Origin: Anthonomus grandis grandis | Lineage: Eukaryota > Arthropoda > Insecta > Coleoptera > Curculionidae | Length of the DNA stretch: 64,000 bases | Direction of reading: 5' to 3' | NCBI RefSeq assembly: GCF_022605725.1 | Contig: NC_065562.1 | Span: forward strand, 4,898,001-4,962,000 | Shown: one piece after another, positions 47,183 to 58,291 of the stretch | How the letters are laid out: the number at the start of each line of letters is the position of its first letter | Numbering within the stretch: the stretch's first letter is position 1 | The notes under the pieces: model-generated | Databases searched by the model: none | What the model was told of the DNA's origin: nothing | What the model saw: only the letters and a program-made list of their open reading frames with translations | Position numbers and translations under genes: made by a program

Positions 47183-47878
47183 TTTAATTGTCCCCTCCCT
47201 CTTATCTTTGAATGCGTTTATATAAAAATTTAAAATTTGGCACACATCATAGACAACCTAAATACTACCCTTTAGTCCCTAGCTCATTTTGAAAAACTTC
47301 AAAATGGCGGCGAGACACCATTTTAAAAAATAAAATTAAATAGAAAGTGGGGTCCTGCGATACATCGTTTGAAAACTCCCACCGAATGCTTTATGGTCCT
47401 AGAATATTATGTCATTACTTTTACCAATAGCAAAATGACAGCCTTTCAAAATTTTTCGCATCTTATTTATTTTTATTTTCGTTACACGTGTTCAGGTGTC
47501 ATTTGTTTGTAGGTATGTTGTTTGTAGAGTTTAGTCTTTGGTGAATGTCAAAAACCAAAAAAAATAATTTTAAAACCAGAAAAAATCAAAAACTCTACAA
47601 ACACAACACACCTACAGACAAATTACCACTGATCAGGTGTAATAAAGAAGATAAAAATGTGAAAAATAAGATTTTCAGTGTGAGCTTTCAAACGATGTAT
47701 TGACATGACCTCCCATTCTATTTAATTTTATTTTTCAAAATGGCGTCTCGCCGCCAAGTTTTGCTAAATGAGCTAGAGACCAAAAAGTAGTATTTGGGTT
47801 GGTAATGATGTGTGCCAAATTTTAAAATTTTATATACGTATTCAAAAGATAAGAGGCGGGGAGGGGATGGACAATAAA
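47183..47878. mobile_element. Hairpin MITE, arms ~300-350 bp
   Basis: The left arm (about 47183-47535) and right arm (about 47585-47878) are imperfect inverted copies from TTGTCC at the outside to GTAGAGTTT at the inside. The spacer between them is about 50 bp. Arms share TTTGGCACACATCAT, GGCGGCGAGAC and AAAATAAAATTAAATAG. No coding capacity. Transcribed, it would make a long hairpin. Confidence 0.7.
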
Positions 47879-48062
47879 CTATTAGTTCTACAGCAGGAGA
47901 TCAAAAATTAAAAAAAAGCATTACCGATGGCCAAAGGGATAGGTGCCTGCGCAGGCGCCAAACGACGTTGCTCTAATTATACTAAGACTAAAAATATTGC
48001 AAATAATGTAAAAAAATAAAAACAACCAACCCACCAAAGGATCAAAGAGTTTGAAAAATGTT

Positions 48063-48640
48063 TCAGTAAGGTACCCATTCACTAAGATTGTTCGGCAAGC
48101 AACATAGTTTTAATGTATCTTGAGAATTTATCCTGCCCAAAATTCTTAACTTCTTTTGGTAATTTACTTCAGTTGTGAGATGCAATAAATTCGAAGGATG
48201 TAAAGAAGAGGCAGATTTATGTTTGGCTACCTTAAAGTTTGTCATATTTCGAGTATTATGGTTATGACAAAAAGTGTTAAAAAGATTTTTGAAATAGGTT
48301 GGTTGGCCAGTTTTAAGAACGCGATAGATAAAATTAAACATATGGCTTTTTCCGCGGTTTACCATGTTCAAATTAGAATTATGATTTAAATAAGGGGTAA
48401 CATATGACTTAAAAAGTATATTAAATGCAAATCTCATGCAAGAGTTTTGTAATTTCTATATTTCATGAGAGAGATTTAGCGTAACTGAGATTCCTTACAC
48501 AGTATCACCGTACTCAATCAAGGACAATACAAGGCTTTCACACAGATTGTTTTTCATTTTAGTTGGCAGAACATTTTTAAGACTGTAAAGACTTTTCAAT
48601 CTCATATAGACTAACCGAAGTTTAGCAGTTATAATCTCTA
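48063..48640 (-). pseudogene. LINE ORF2 C-terminal fragment, jockey-like
   Basis: After a frameshift upstream, the frame 48437..48063 reads RFAFNILFKSYVTPYLN, then LKTGQPTYFKNLFNTFCHN, HNTRNMTNFKVAKHKSASS. This is the typical region after the RT domain of jockey/CR1-type LINEs. Only the last 190 or so residues survive. Confidence 0.6.
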
Positions 48641-49255
48641 CTAATGTTGTTATTGTTACTAATGTTATCTGCTATAATGCTTGCGAAAACCAGACAGACA
48701 ACTAGGAATGATTTGAAATGAATTTATATATTCAGAAATTTGACAGTACATATGTTTTTCTTAAATTTTTAACAGGGCAAAAACCTTTCTAGAATCGAAT
48801 AAATCATTTCCGCGTAACCGTTTCCCAAAACTCTTTGCCCTTTTTTTCCGAAAACTGTTTAAAATAAGTAATTTTTTCTTGTATAATCGCATGTTTCATA
48901 AAGTTTCTCAAATGCCTATAGTACTGTAAATTTAAGTAAAGTAAGTAATATCTCTTAAGTTTACTAATATGTTTATATTAAGGGTTATTCAGGGAAAAAT
49001 GGCCTGTACCGAAGATTTTTAAACTGTAAAGAATCATATTTATCCACCAAATATTATCCACTAAATATTAAGTTAACTCTGTTTTTTTAAAATGTGTCGA
49101 ATTACTCAAACGACCTATTGGTAAAAATATTTGGTAATTATTCCTTAAAAAAAAAATTTTAAATTTCACCCTCAGCAACGGTGTTTATTACCGTACATTA
49201 CCCTCTAAATGTTGAACGTGTTGAAATTGTTTCTTTTATCAGATAAAATTACTTC
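48641..49255. other. No gene recognised
   Basis: AT-rich. At 49172 GCAACGGTGTTTATTACC, followed by a LNVERVEIVSF reading, resembles the start of a mariner-type helix-turn-helix. Confidence 0.35.
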
Positions 49256-49876
49256 TAGTTTCTTAAAATATGCTGGGTCACATGGGTACATCATTGTAAG
49301 CAGCATTAAAATGTCTATTCAACAGTGCCAAAAAAAAATCGGTTGACGTACTAGAGAAAAGTGACTAAAAATATCTGGTAATAATGAATATTTTATCGAC
49401 CTGTGTAATATGTCATTTTAAAGGACTTAAAACTATCTAACCAAACCGAAAAAATAAAATCGGTTGACGTCTAAGAGAATAGTAAGCAAAAATATGTGAT
49501 AATAAAATAGTGTGACACTATTATTTCAAATGGTAAACAATTTTCCATCTACTTCACCAAAAAAATTGACGCAAGTTAAAGCGAGTTACCACCAAAAATG
49601 TATGCTAATAAACAGTTCATCAAGCCAAACTCGACAATACAATATATCCTTCAATCGTCCAATCTTTAAGTGAATTAAACGAAAATAATTTGTATTTCCA
49701 ACAAGATGGAGCTCTCCCGCACTACGCTTTGACAGTTCTAGCCTCCTGGGACCCGGACATGTTTTTGTTAAGTTAGGGTTGTGAGGCTTTTAAATATAAT
49801 AAAAAATACATAAATAAACATTGTTTACTAATAACTTTTTTTATTTTTTTTCTTACTTTGACAGATACATGACGTC

Positions 49877-49892
49877 CATTAAAATGGACATT
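49877..49892. repeat. Subterminal palindrome of piggyBac-like element (left)
   Basis: GTCCATTAAAATGGAC; perfect forms GTCCATTTAAATGGAC occur at about 51586, with an end-variant at 51918. Candidate transposase-binding site. Confidence 0.5.
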
Positions 49893-50112
49893 GGGTCTTA
49901 ACCTAAACAAAAATTCCTAATATATAATTTCTTTTTTCAATAACATTTCAGTCTAAACCTATGAAAACGCAGAAAATAAATGTAAACTTAAATTTATTTG
50001 CTATGGAACTCCATGAAACAGTTTCTGTTGCCAGTAATGCACAAAAATGTGTTGCATGTATTACAAAACAACTTGGCTTTTTTAGCACAAGAGTAATTTT
50101 TACATAATTACA

Positions 50113-51530
50113 TTATGTAATTTTTACATTCCTAACCGAATTTTTTAAGTCTGTGGCAATTTCTGGAAAGTGTTGTTTCCGTTTTCTTTCGGTGCCTAAT
50201 GACGATGACGGTGAATCGACAAAGATATTTCCCTCAGGATTTCTTCTAGAACCTACACCTCGGATGCTTTCTTGGGATTCACTTTGTGAGTTGGGTGTAT
50301 TTGTCAAAAGTTGAGTGGCAGTTTCGATTTTAAAATCTACATATTGTTGTATTTTTCATGGGGGGATTTTAAATATTTTTTTATCTCTTCGATAAAAATA
50401 TCCATGAGTTAGCTATTGCTAGATCAAAGAAATGGAAAATGACCTATACAGTCAATTTTTTTGATCTGGCTCGAATTCTATAATAGCTAATCATTCGGTC
50501 TATCAAGTCTATTTCTTCCATACAATCATTGTATTTAGCAACAACGTAAGGTCTTTTAACCTGAATGTATTTAGAGTCTTTCATAGACTACCTTTTACAC
50601 TCATCGCTAGGTTTAATTCCTAGAGCAGTAGATGCCAAAAGTACATATTTCAGATCATACCATTGTACAACTACTATTTCGCCATCTTGTCTTACAACTT
50701 GTTCCGAGCTGCCTCTACCTATCTTGGCCATCATTTTTTCCGAAGTTAAATTTGCTGCTGCTGGTACACGAGATTTCATAATAGTTCCAGTATAATATTT
50801 CTCTTGTTGACTAAGATATTCGAGAAGTGGTATTGTCGTGAAATATCTATTGCAGTACATATAACTTCCAGGAAATAATGTCCTTCCAAGGCGAACAACA
50901 GCAGAAGTCCAACACCAAGTCGTTTTACAGAATCATCTGGAAAAGTATCTTTTCAGAGTATCTTTTTTAAAAGTATATTTTACAAGTCCCTGTAAATGGG
51001 ATCATATGTTCATCTACAGCAACCACTTTCTCTCTAGGTAGCTGCAAACACCCCTGCCATACTGCTTTTATAATAGGACGCACTTTCCAAAATTTGTCAG
51101 ACCTGCGTACCTCTTCAGCGATGCTGCCATCAATGACGATTTTAAGGTTACTTCTTATAGCAAAAAATCTATCTCGAGTCATTGTATCTGCAATAGCTGA
51201 AACTTTAGTAGTTTTTGCCCAGTACATTCTGATTTTGGGATATTTTAGATAGGACATCAAACAAACTATTCCAAAAAAATGTTTAATCTCATTAAGAGTC
51301 AATTTAAGAGATACTCTTGCTTTAAAAGATCCACAGATTGCTTGGCCATTTTTAAGTTTTCTCTCAGGACACTAAGAGGAATTAATTCTATCTTCTTCTT
51401 CTTCCTCCTCACTGCTGCTTACTAGTTCTTCATTAATTATTTCTTCTTCTCTCCCCATTAAATTATCCATAGTTTGAATTCCTTCTTTATCATCAGACAT
51501 TTCAATGTCAGAGTCATCATTTCTCGTTAA
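50113..51530 (-). pseudogene. piggyBac transposase (DDE_Tnp_1_7), broken
   Basis: An acidic N-terminus (SSSEEEEEDR) is followed by an in-frame stop, then TLNEIKHFFGIVCLMSYLKY, RMYWAKT, MTRDRFFAIRSNLKI, KVRPII and VDEHMIPFTG, which holds the first Asp. After a frame break come RYFTTIPLLEYLSQQ, TGTIMKSRVP and VVVQWYDLKYVLLAST, which holds the third Asp. Relatives have D-NYF/DRYF at the second catalytic position; here it reads CNRYF, so Asp is Asn. The 3' part ends in a Ser-rich tail and a basic stretch at 50113-50307. Stop, frameshift and loss of a catalytic Asp make it inactive. Confidence 0.85.
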
Positions 51531-52224
51531 AATAAATTTTACGAGTTAATTTAAAATGTGCATGAGATACACCCAATGTCCATTTAAATGGACGCGAATA
51601 ACTTAGGGTAATACAAAACTTATTTAATTTTTTTATTATTGTAATGTTATTTAAATTTGTCTATTAAACATTTGCAAATAAAAACTTTTACAAAAATCAT
51701 TACAAAACGTTAAAAAATAGGCTACATACCATCATAACGAGAACCATGTGCAGCCGCCATCACAATAGAAAACAAACAACTGATTCCCAGCACATGTGCA
51801 CAATTAAAGTCGACCGAATCGGACTGGGCGGCAGCACCGAAGTGTCCAACGTAGTGGATGCGAGGTCTAAGCTGCTTAAATAATAAATTAACAAAACTGG
51901 AAACATAAAACTGGCATGTCCATTTAAATGGATCCTAGGTCCCAGAGGCTAGAGTGACTTAATGAACAATTTTCATACAGACTTTATTATTGTATCGCGA
52001 ATAACGCACATTTATAATTAATACAACACATTTTGAGCACCTAATAAAATAAATTCTGTGAACTGATTATAAATAATTTAAACACCTTTTTAGACCCTTA
52101 CTGTTTATAACTCTATAAACTTACTAGATTGTATGCACTTTAAAATGATGTATCACACTATAGAATAGCCATTTGGCATGAATGACGTCGATAACATATT
52201 TATTATTACCAGACATTTGATATT

Positions 52225-54469
52225 ATGATTTTGACAGGAGATTTAAAAGTCAACTTTTTAAACCTGCATAACCCTGTACTGGATACTCGTAACACCTATG
52301 GCCTCGAACAAATTATTAATGAACCTACTCAAATTACTAAGCGGCACACTACCCTCTAATGGAATAAACGATCATAACCTTGTTTTTGTCAAAATATCTG
52401 TTAATTTTATAAAGCCTCCACCGCGTTTTTTTAACATAGGACTTTTGATGACTTTAATCTAAATGCTTTTAAAAATAATTTACAAAATATACCATGGCAT
52501 AGAATTTTTTGGGAAAGAAGCATAGAAAAAAAGTTAATATCTTTAATGATCTTATTAACATGCTCCAATTCGGAGGGTAAGAGCAATAAAACCTAGAGCT
52601 CCTTGGCTTACCAGAGATACTTGTGAATTGCAGTGATTAGGAGATAAAGCATGGCAAAAATATAAAAAGACTAAAATGGAAACTAATTACAATTATATAA
52701 GACTTTAAGAAATCATACATTATCTTGTATTAGAAAAGAAAAAAGAAATCATATATCAAATATTTCTAAACTTAATAATCCTTCTAAGCTTTGGAAAACC
52801 CTACAAAACTTAAATATTACTTCACAAAATAACAGCACTCTTCCGCCAAATCTATCAAACGCTGAAAATATAAATAAATAATTCACCTCTTTTCAGTAAC
52901 TTCTTAACAGTAACAGTAACTGAACAATGTAGGGATAAGATAAAATACTACAACAATAATGTTTATAATTTTAAATCTAGATTTAACTTTTCACTAACAA
53001 CTTCTCAGGAAATACATTCAATTTTGCTAACCCTTAAATCAAATGCTGTAGGTGTAGCCCTTTTATAGAAGATATTATTATGCATATGATTAACTCTATA
53101 ATTGAAACAAGCGATATACCGACTGTGTGGAAATCTGCAATTGGCATCCCTTTACCTAAAATAAATGATCCTCAAACCTTCTCCGACTTAAGAATTATAA
53201 GTATATTACCCACATTGTCTAAAGTATTGGAAAAAGTTTTATATAACCAAATTTTTTTTCATTTTAACAATAATAAAATTATTCCTGATTTTCAGTGCAG
53301 ATTTAGAAAGGGGTTTAGTACGGCTTCCGCTTTAGCATCGGTATTGATTATGTCATTAAGAGTTTCGATGAAGGTCTAAGGTTAGTGTTTTGGTTTTATT
53401 GGGCTTCTCTAGGGCCTTTGATACTTTAGACCATAGGCTTCTATTAGCTAAACTTAAATACTATGGCTTTGAGTCCGATGTACTTAATCTGGTTGGATCA
53501 TTTCTTCGAGACAGATCGCAAAAGATCAGTTTAGGTGACTCGGTATCAAATAATATTTCGATTAAATCTGGTGTACCTCAGAGTGCTATTTCACCCCCGC
53601 TCTTATTTATTATTTACACAATAGACGTTATCACTGCTCCTTTGTTTTGTAGTACACATGCCTATGCTGATCTTGATGCTGATCCTTCAAATCTCAAGAT
53701 ACTCAGGAAGCTGCTGGAAAAATAAACTCGGATCTTAATATAGTTAATCAATTAGCTTACGAACATAATCTTAACTTACCAACAAGACAAAGTTATTGTG
53801 TTTTGGTAGTAAAACAATAAAAAAGACGTGGTAAAAAAGTCGTCCTTTGTATCTTGTGCAAAAAATTTGGGCTTAATAGTGGATGAGGATCTAAGATTTC
53901 ATGAACATGTACGGAAGATTATTAAAAAAGGATATAATACTCTTAAATTAATTTATAACAATCGACAACTGTTAAACTTTCCATTAAAAAAGATGTTGTG
54001 TGATAGCCTTGTTTTATCGCATTTTAATTATTCTGACTTTCTGTACGGGTCTTGTCTAACTGCGGAAGATAAATATAAAATTCAAAAAGTACAAAATGCA
54101 TGCTGTAAGGTTTTGTATGGAAGACGTAAATGTGACCATGTCTCTCATTTGATCTTTGAACGCATCTGGCTGAACATGGAAAACCGAAGAACACACCATC
54201 TTTTAAATTTTGTTCATAAATTGCTTACTAAGGCGGAAGCATCTCAATTTCTTAAATCAAACTTTTTACCACGCACGGCAATTCACCATGTTAACGTTAG
54301 ATCACGCCATGCTTTTACTGTACCACAACATAAAACAGCCATGTTTCGGAGATCTTTTATTTTCAACGTCATCGGCATATACAATCGCATACCAGACAAT
54401 TTTAAAATTCTTAATATAAATAAATTTAAATTTAAATCTCGACGGTTTCTAATGGACAGACAAGTGTGA
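52225..54469 (+). pseudogene. LINE endonuclease end plus reverse transcriptase
   Basis: Fragments in order: LTGDLKVNFLNL and YGLEQIINEPTQIT (endonuclease; relatives have GDFN), a linker with FNLNAFKNNLQNIPW, SDIPTVWKSAIGIPLPKIN, SDLRIISILPTLSKVLEKV, QCRFRKGFSTASAL (RT blocks), GFSRAFDTLDHRLLLAKL and KSGVPQSAISPPLLFIIY. The catalytic YADD reads YADL. Next come NLGLIVDEDLRFHEHV and a thumb-like C-terminus to FLMDRQV. Frameshifts lie at about 53385, 53725 and 53825. The changed catalytic residue and broken frame make it inactive. Confidence 0.82.
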
Positions 54470-54718
54470 ACATGCAAGGAAGTTCTGGGTGATGACCTGC
54501 GGTGGGCGTGGGGTGCCTTCGATGCTTTTGCTAAGAAAGTTATTATTTTTGTTTTCTTGAAAAATAGTTATACAACATATGTCAAGAATAGCGCGTATTT
54601 AAGTATTCAAATATTTTATTTTAGGTGAACCTTAAATGGGTTGAGTGAGAATAGCAGCTTGCTAGACTTTGTCCTTTTTCTTTGTTTCTATTGTACTTAA
54701 GTGTCTTATTTTTTTGTA

Positions 54719-54763
54719 ACTTATAAAGGTTAATAAAAGTCGTTTTTATTAACCTTTATAAGT
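54719..54763. repeat. Perfect 20-bp inverted repeat at LINE 3' end
   Basis: Arms ACTTATAAAGGTTAATAAAA and its exact complement flank a 5-nt loop GTCGT. An AATAAA signal lies in the left arm. Confidence 0.8.
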
Positions 54764-55059
54764 ATTTTGAAATTACGTCAAGCAATTTAATTTTGTTTGC
54801 ACTATTAAATAGACATTTTAATGCTGCTTACAATGATATGTTACACCATGTGGGTTCCCATTTGACATATCAAAGTGAGGTTAGCTGGAGATGAGGGGGT
54901 GATTAACAGAAATTTGTCAAATATAAAACTAAACGTCTCCCTGTATATCTAGATTAATGTTTTTCTTTTTTGTTATTAAGGGTGGTTTGTTTTAAAATCA
55001 AAACACTATATATTTTACTGGTACATATTGTTAAATCAACCTTAAAAAAATCTTAATTT

Positions 55060-55400
55060 TTCATCCCCAGCAACGGTGTTGTTTTACCTCGTAAATGTTG
55101 GACATATCGAAATTCGGGGCTTTACAGAACGAAATATCCAGAAAGACTTACACAGTATCAAAACTTATCAAAACTTAATGAACTGTTTTATTTCAACTGG
55201 CAGCGTGCAATCTCCAAAATGTGAAGTCGTCAACAAAAGAGAGATAAATACTATTACAAGTTCAGGAGAAAAATGAAAGTAAAATTGTTTTTTGCATTGT
55301 TGCTACGGTCTTTTGATCTTACGGTGACAAGAAATATCTATCAAACAGTAAGTATAGTAACACCAATCATGTTTCCCTCATGTTCGACAAAATATTAATA
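55060..55400 (+). pseudogene. Mariner-type helix-turn-helix relic
   Basis: A frame at 55076-55276 reads YLVNVGHIEIRGFTERN, then TYQNLMNCFISTGSVQ, resembling the N-terminal HTH of DD41D-type transposases (E.V.I..., then ...F..TGSV). No catalytic part follows. Assignment rests on short motifs. Confidence 0.4.
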
Positions 55401-55787
55401 AAATAATTGATATTTGTATTAAATAGAAAGGATAATTTGTTTGTATAAGCGATAGAATAGTGTAATATGTTAGAGGGTAGCTATGGGAAATAGTTCAACA
55501 TTGACAAATAAAACAACCATTTTCCACCATACTCTTAATTAGACTATATTTTATTATATATATTAAACAGTTACACCAAATGTTATTATTCATTTATTTC
55601 CCGATGTCATCAACCCACTTAATTATATTAATATGAAATTTCTTAATAGTTACAATATTTACAACTTAACCCCACGTGCCCAATTTATATAACAATATTA
55701 ATAATTAACCTACTTCTATGCTACACCTACCGCGCGAAGGAAAAAAAAATACACTTACATATAGTTTTTTTTTGTCACTGATGAGCC
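55401..55787. other. Possible 3' LTR region of the gypsy element
   Basis: Lies immediately downstream, in minus orientation, of the integrase stop, where the polypurine tract and 3' LTR should be. The other LTR is outside the window, so limits cannot be set. Confidence 0.35.
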
Positions 55788-56729
55788 CTAAGAATTATAT
55801 AACTTTACTCTATTTTTATGGACTTCTATAAGTTTTTTATTCATTCTTATAACTATATTCGGAGACTTGTCTTCTATCACTTCATAAGGTCCACTGTACA
55901 CAGCAACCATTTTATTGTTTCTTGCACTATTTTTTAACATTATCTTACTACCTACACTGTATACAATTTCTTTACTATTTACATCACATTTCTCTTTCCT
56001 GTTACTTTTTGATACCAATAAATTATGTCTTGCGTCACTCCAAGCTTGTTGTAATCTATATTTTAATTCTATTGGATAGTTATCAAAATTATAGATGGGA
56101 TTAATAGAATTTAAAATATTACTGGGAAGTTTACAACTTTTACCAAAAACCAATTCAAAGGGATTATACTTAGTTTCAGTATGAACTGTATTATTGTATG
56201 AAAAGCTCCAAAAATTTAACCAAGTACTCCACGTTGAAGGATTTTTAGATGCCTGAATACGTAAATAACTTCCTAATGACTTATGGGTGTTTTCTAGTGA
56301 GCCTAACGTCTCATGGTGGTATGCAGTAGAATTTAAAGATTTTATTTGAAGTAATTTATATGTATCTTGAAAAAAATTTCTGCCAAAAATTCAGTACCTT
56401 GATCAGAAACAATTTCATCTGGAATTCCATATCTTAAAATGAAATTATTAACGAAAGATCTAGCCACCGTTAATGCTTCTTTATTTTTTAACGCATAACA
56501 TTCTACAAATTTACTAAGCTCACACTGTAGCGTTAAAATATATTTGTTGTCATCATTATCGGGTTCGAGCGGCCCAACTAGGTCAACATAAACTTTTTGA
56601 AATGCTGACGAAGCTGTTGTCGTAATTAACATCGGTTCTTTATTATGGTTACAATATTTGTACCGTTGACAATCGTCGCATTTTTTAACAAAATCAATAA
56701 CATCTTTTTGAAGTCCTTCAAAAAGATGT
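55788..56729 (-). pseudogene. Gypsy integrase (core and C-terminal domain)
   Basis: After the insert the frame gives DVIDFVKKCDDCQRYKY (end of the zinc-binding HHCC domain), then VYVDLVGPLEPDNDDNKYIL (first Asp), YGIPDEIVSDQGTEFLAEIF (second Asp) and a break. Frame 56153..55788 holds VFGKSCKLPSN and a chromodomain-less C-terminal barrel, KNSARNNKMVAVYSGPYEVI. The Glu region between them is shifted out of frame near 56340. Confidence 0.82.
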
Positions 56730-56730
56730 T

Positions 56731-57008
56731 ACCAACCCAACCCAACCCAACCCAACCCAACCCAACCCAATAAAATGTAAGAGTAAAAGTTTAACACTCA
56801 TCATTTCCCAAAATAACATGTATATTCCCGTAATATTAATTATAACTTATATATTTATTATAATAACGAAATATTCGTAGCCAACAAAATATTCGACAAA
56901 CTTCAGTCGATATCTTTTTGTCACTGTTTTCTGCCTCGCTGCGATTCTTCACCGTCGTGGCTTATCGCTGACGCATCATTTTTAGAATTCCTTAACAAAA
57001 AATACCTT
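56731..57008 (-). mobile_element. SINE-like insert with (TTGGG)7 tail
   Basis: About 280 bp breaks the integrase N-terminal region between NNIKRY and GLQKD. In minus orientation it starts near TTGTTAAGGAATTC and ends in seven exact TTGGG units (CCCAA at 56736-56770) before TTGGTAAC. No ORF and no clear A/B boxes. The size, position and simple tail suggest a SINE or other retroposon. Confidence 0.5.
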
Positions 57009-57014
57009 TTTATA

Positions 57015-58291
57015 TTATTTAGCATACGATTCATGCCAGCATGTCAATATGTGGAAATCGTTTAAAATAATTTGCCTAGTCTGTGGATCCATGATATTTT
57101 GAACATTTTTTACCACTGATATTTTCAAATCATAAACTTTTAGTAAATCGCGATTTTTAAGACATTTTTCTATGAATTGTGCACATTCATAATTTTTTAT
57201 TATTATTAATTCCGGAATATTATATTTCACACATATTGTTTTCAGATCTCTTAACGATGCACTTAGTGTCAACGCCGATCACGTAACCTGATTTATGCAA
57301 ATGTAAATAATATTTTCTTTGTTTATATAAATAAGATTTTCATTCTTATAATCATATTTTATATTATCAGCTATTTCTTGGAATTTAGATTCAGAGACAG
57401 GTTGTAATTCGCAACATTGTTTGGGATATTTAATTATTTCAACTAATCCAGGGTGATCAACCTTTCATGAGGAAAATAATGAGATGTTCCAAAAATTTCC
57501 GAATTACTACCCTTAAGACTTTTTGTTTGAGCTCGTGTTATTGCATACATTGTTTTATCTATCGTGCCTGCAAAGTTTTTTAATTCATCTTTAGTCAATT
57601 CAATCCTTGATAACGCGTCTGCAATGACGTTTTGTTTTCCCCTAATAAATTTGATAATAAAATCGTACTCTTCTAAAATTAATCTAAATTTAGTTAACCT
57701 ACTAGATGGATTTGTCATACCAAATAAATAAATTAACGGTCTATGATCTGTATAGAGAACGAACTTTCGCCCAAATAAATATGGTCTAAAGTGCTTTACA
57801 GCCCAAACCATAGCCAAAAGTTCCTTCTCTATCGTGCAATAATTTTTTTCTGCTTTATTAAGAGAACGGCTAGCATAAGCAACTGGCCTGTCATCTCCGT
57901 TTGATAAAACAGCGCCAATTGCAACCCCTGAAGCATCTGTTTTTAAGGTAAAAATATTATCTGTTTCGAAATTGGGGTATTGCAAAATTGGGGGATTAAC
58001 AAGAGCAGTTTTAAGAGTTTCAAAGGCATATTCGCATTCAGATGTCCAGTTAAATTCAACATTTTTTTTTCGATAAAAAATGTAAAGGTGAAGCTATTTC
58101 CGCAAAATTTTGAATGCATTTTCGATAGTAATTTGCAAATGCAACAAACCTTTTAGTTTCGTCGCCATTTTTTGGTGTGGGAAAATCAATAACGGCCTTA
58201 ATTTTCTCTTTATTAGGAAAAACTCCTTCTGACGAAATACGTCTCTTAACCTTGTCAATTGAAATTGTCCCTGCTGATCTAGGGTTGCCAA
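57015..58291 (-). pseudogene. Gypsy RT end, RNase H and integrase N-terminus
   Basis: From 58279: DQQGQFQLTRL joins RISSEGV-type sequence, so the RT palm with its YxDD is deleted. Next are the thumb and AFETLKTALVNPPIL (shifted frame near 58000). Then intact RNase H in 57985..57443: FTLKTDASGVAIGAVLS, KELLAMVWAVKHFRPYLFG, YTDHRPLIYLF, NVIADALSRIE. The integrase N-terminus follows in 57272..57015 with RQIILNDFHIL and HESYAK. Loss of the RT active site makes the element defective. Confidence 0.82.

Larger units (their letters stand above)
49742..51948 (-). mobile_element. piggyBac-like transposon with CTAG duplication
   Basis: 2207 bp. Ends CCTCCTGGGACC (left) and CCTCTGGGACC (right, complement). 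CTAG flanks it on both sides (49738-49741 and 51949-51952). Removing the element and one CTAG restores an uninterrupted alignment with the transposase of DD41D copy B, which fixes the duplication at 4 bp. Near both ends the palindrome GTCCATTTAAATGGAC or a one-mismatch form is repeated (49877, 51586, 51918). Confidence 0.85.
52206..54769 (+). mobile_element. Jockey-like LINE inserted in right repeat of DD41D copy C
   Basis: 5'-truncated: it starts inside the endonuclease and continues through the RT to a 3' end near 54769. The flanks are the two halves of the DD41D right repeat. The target duplication is not obvious. The 3' end contains a perfect 20-bp hairpin instead of a plain poly(A). Confidence 0.7.
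49256..54960 (+). mobile_element. DD41D mariner-like element (copy C), split by two insertions
   Basis: Related to copy B. Its left repeat (from about 49265, outer part missing) and its right repeat (52100-52205 plus 54770-54955) carry the same GTAAGCAGCATTAAAATGTC and CGGTTGACG-type blocks. The transposase survives as FQQDGALPHYALTVL, ending at 49741 and resuming at 51953, and as a THFEHLIK end near 52050. A piggyBac-like element occupies 49742-51948, and a LINE occupies about 52206-54769 inside the right repeat. Confidence 0.7.

Noticed and set aside
47944..47960. GCCTGCGCAGGC palindrome
   Set aside because: 12 bp, isolated, could be chance.
56736..56770. (CCCAA)7 as a true telomere
   Set aside because: Only seven units, inside a transposon, with no array; a retroposon tail or microsatellite is simpler.
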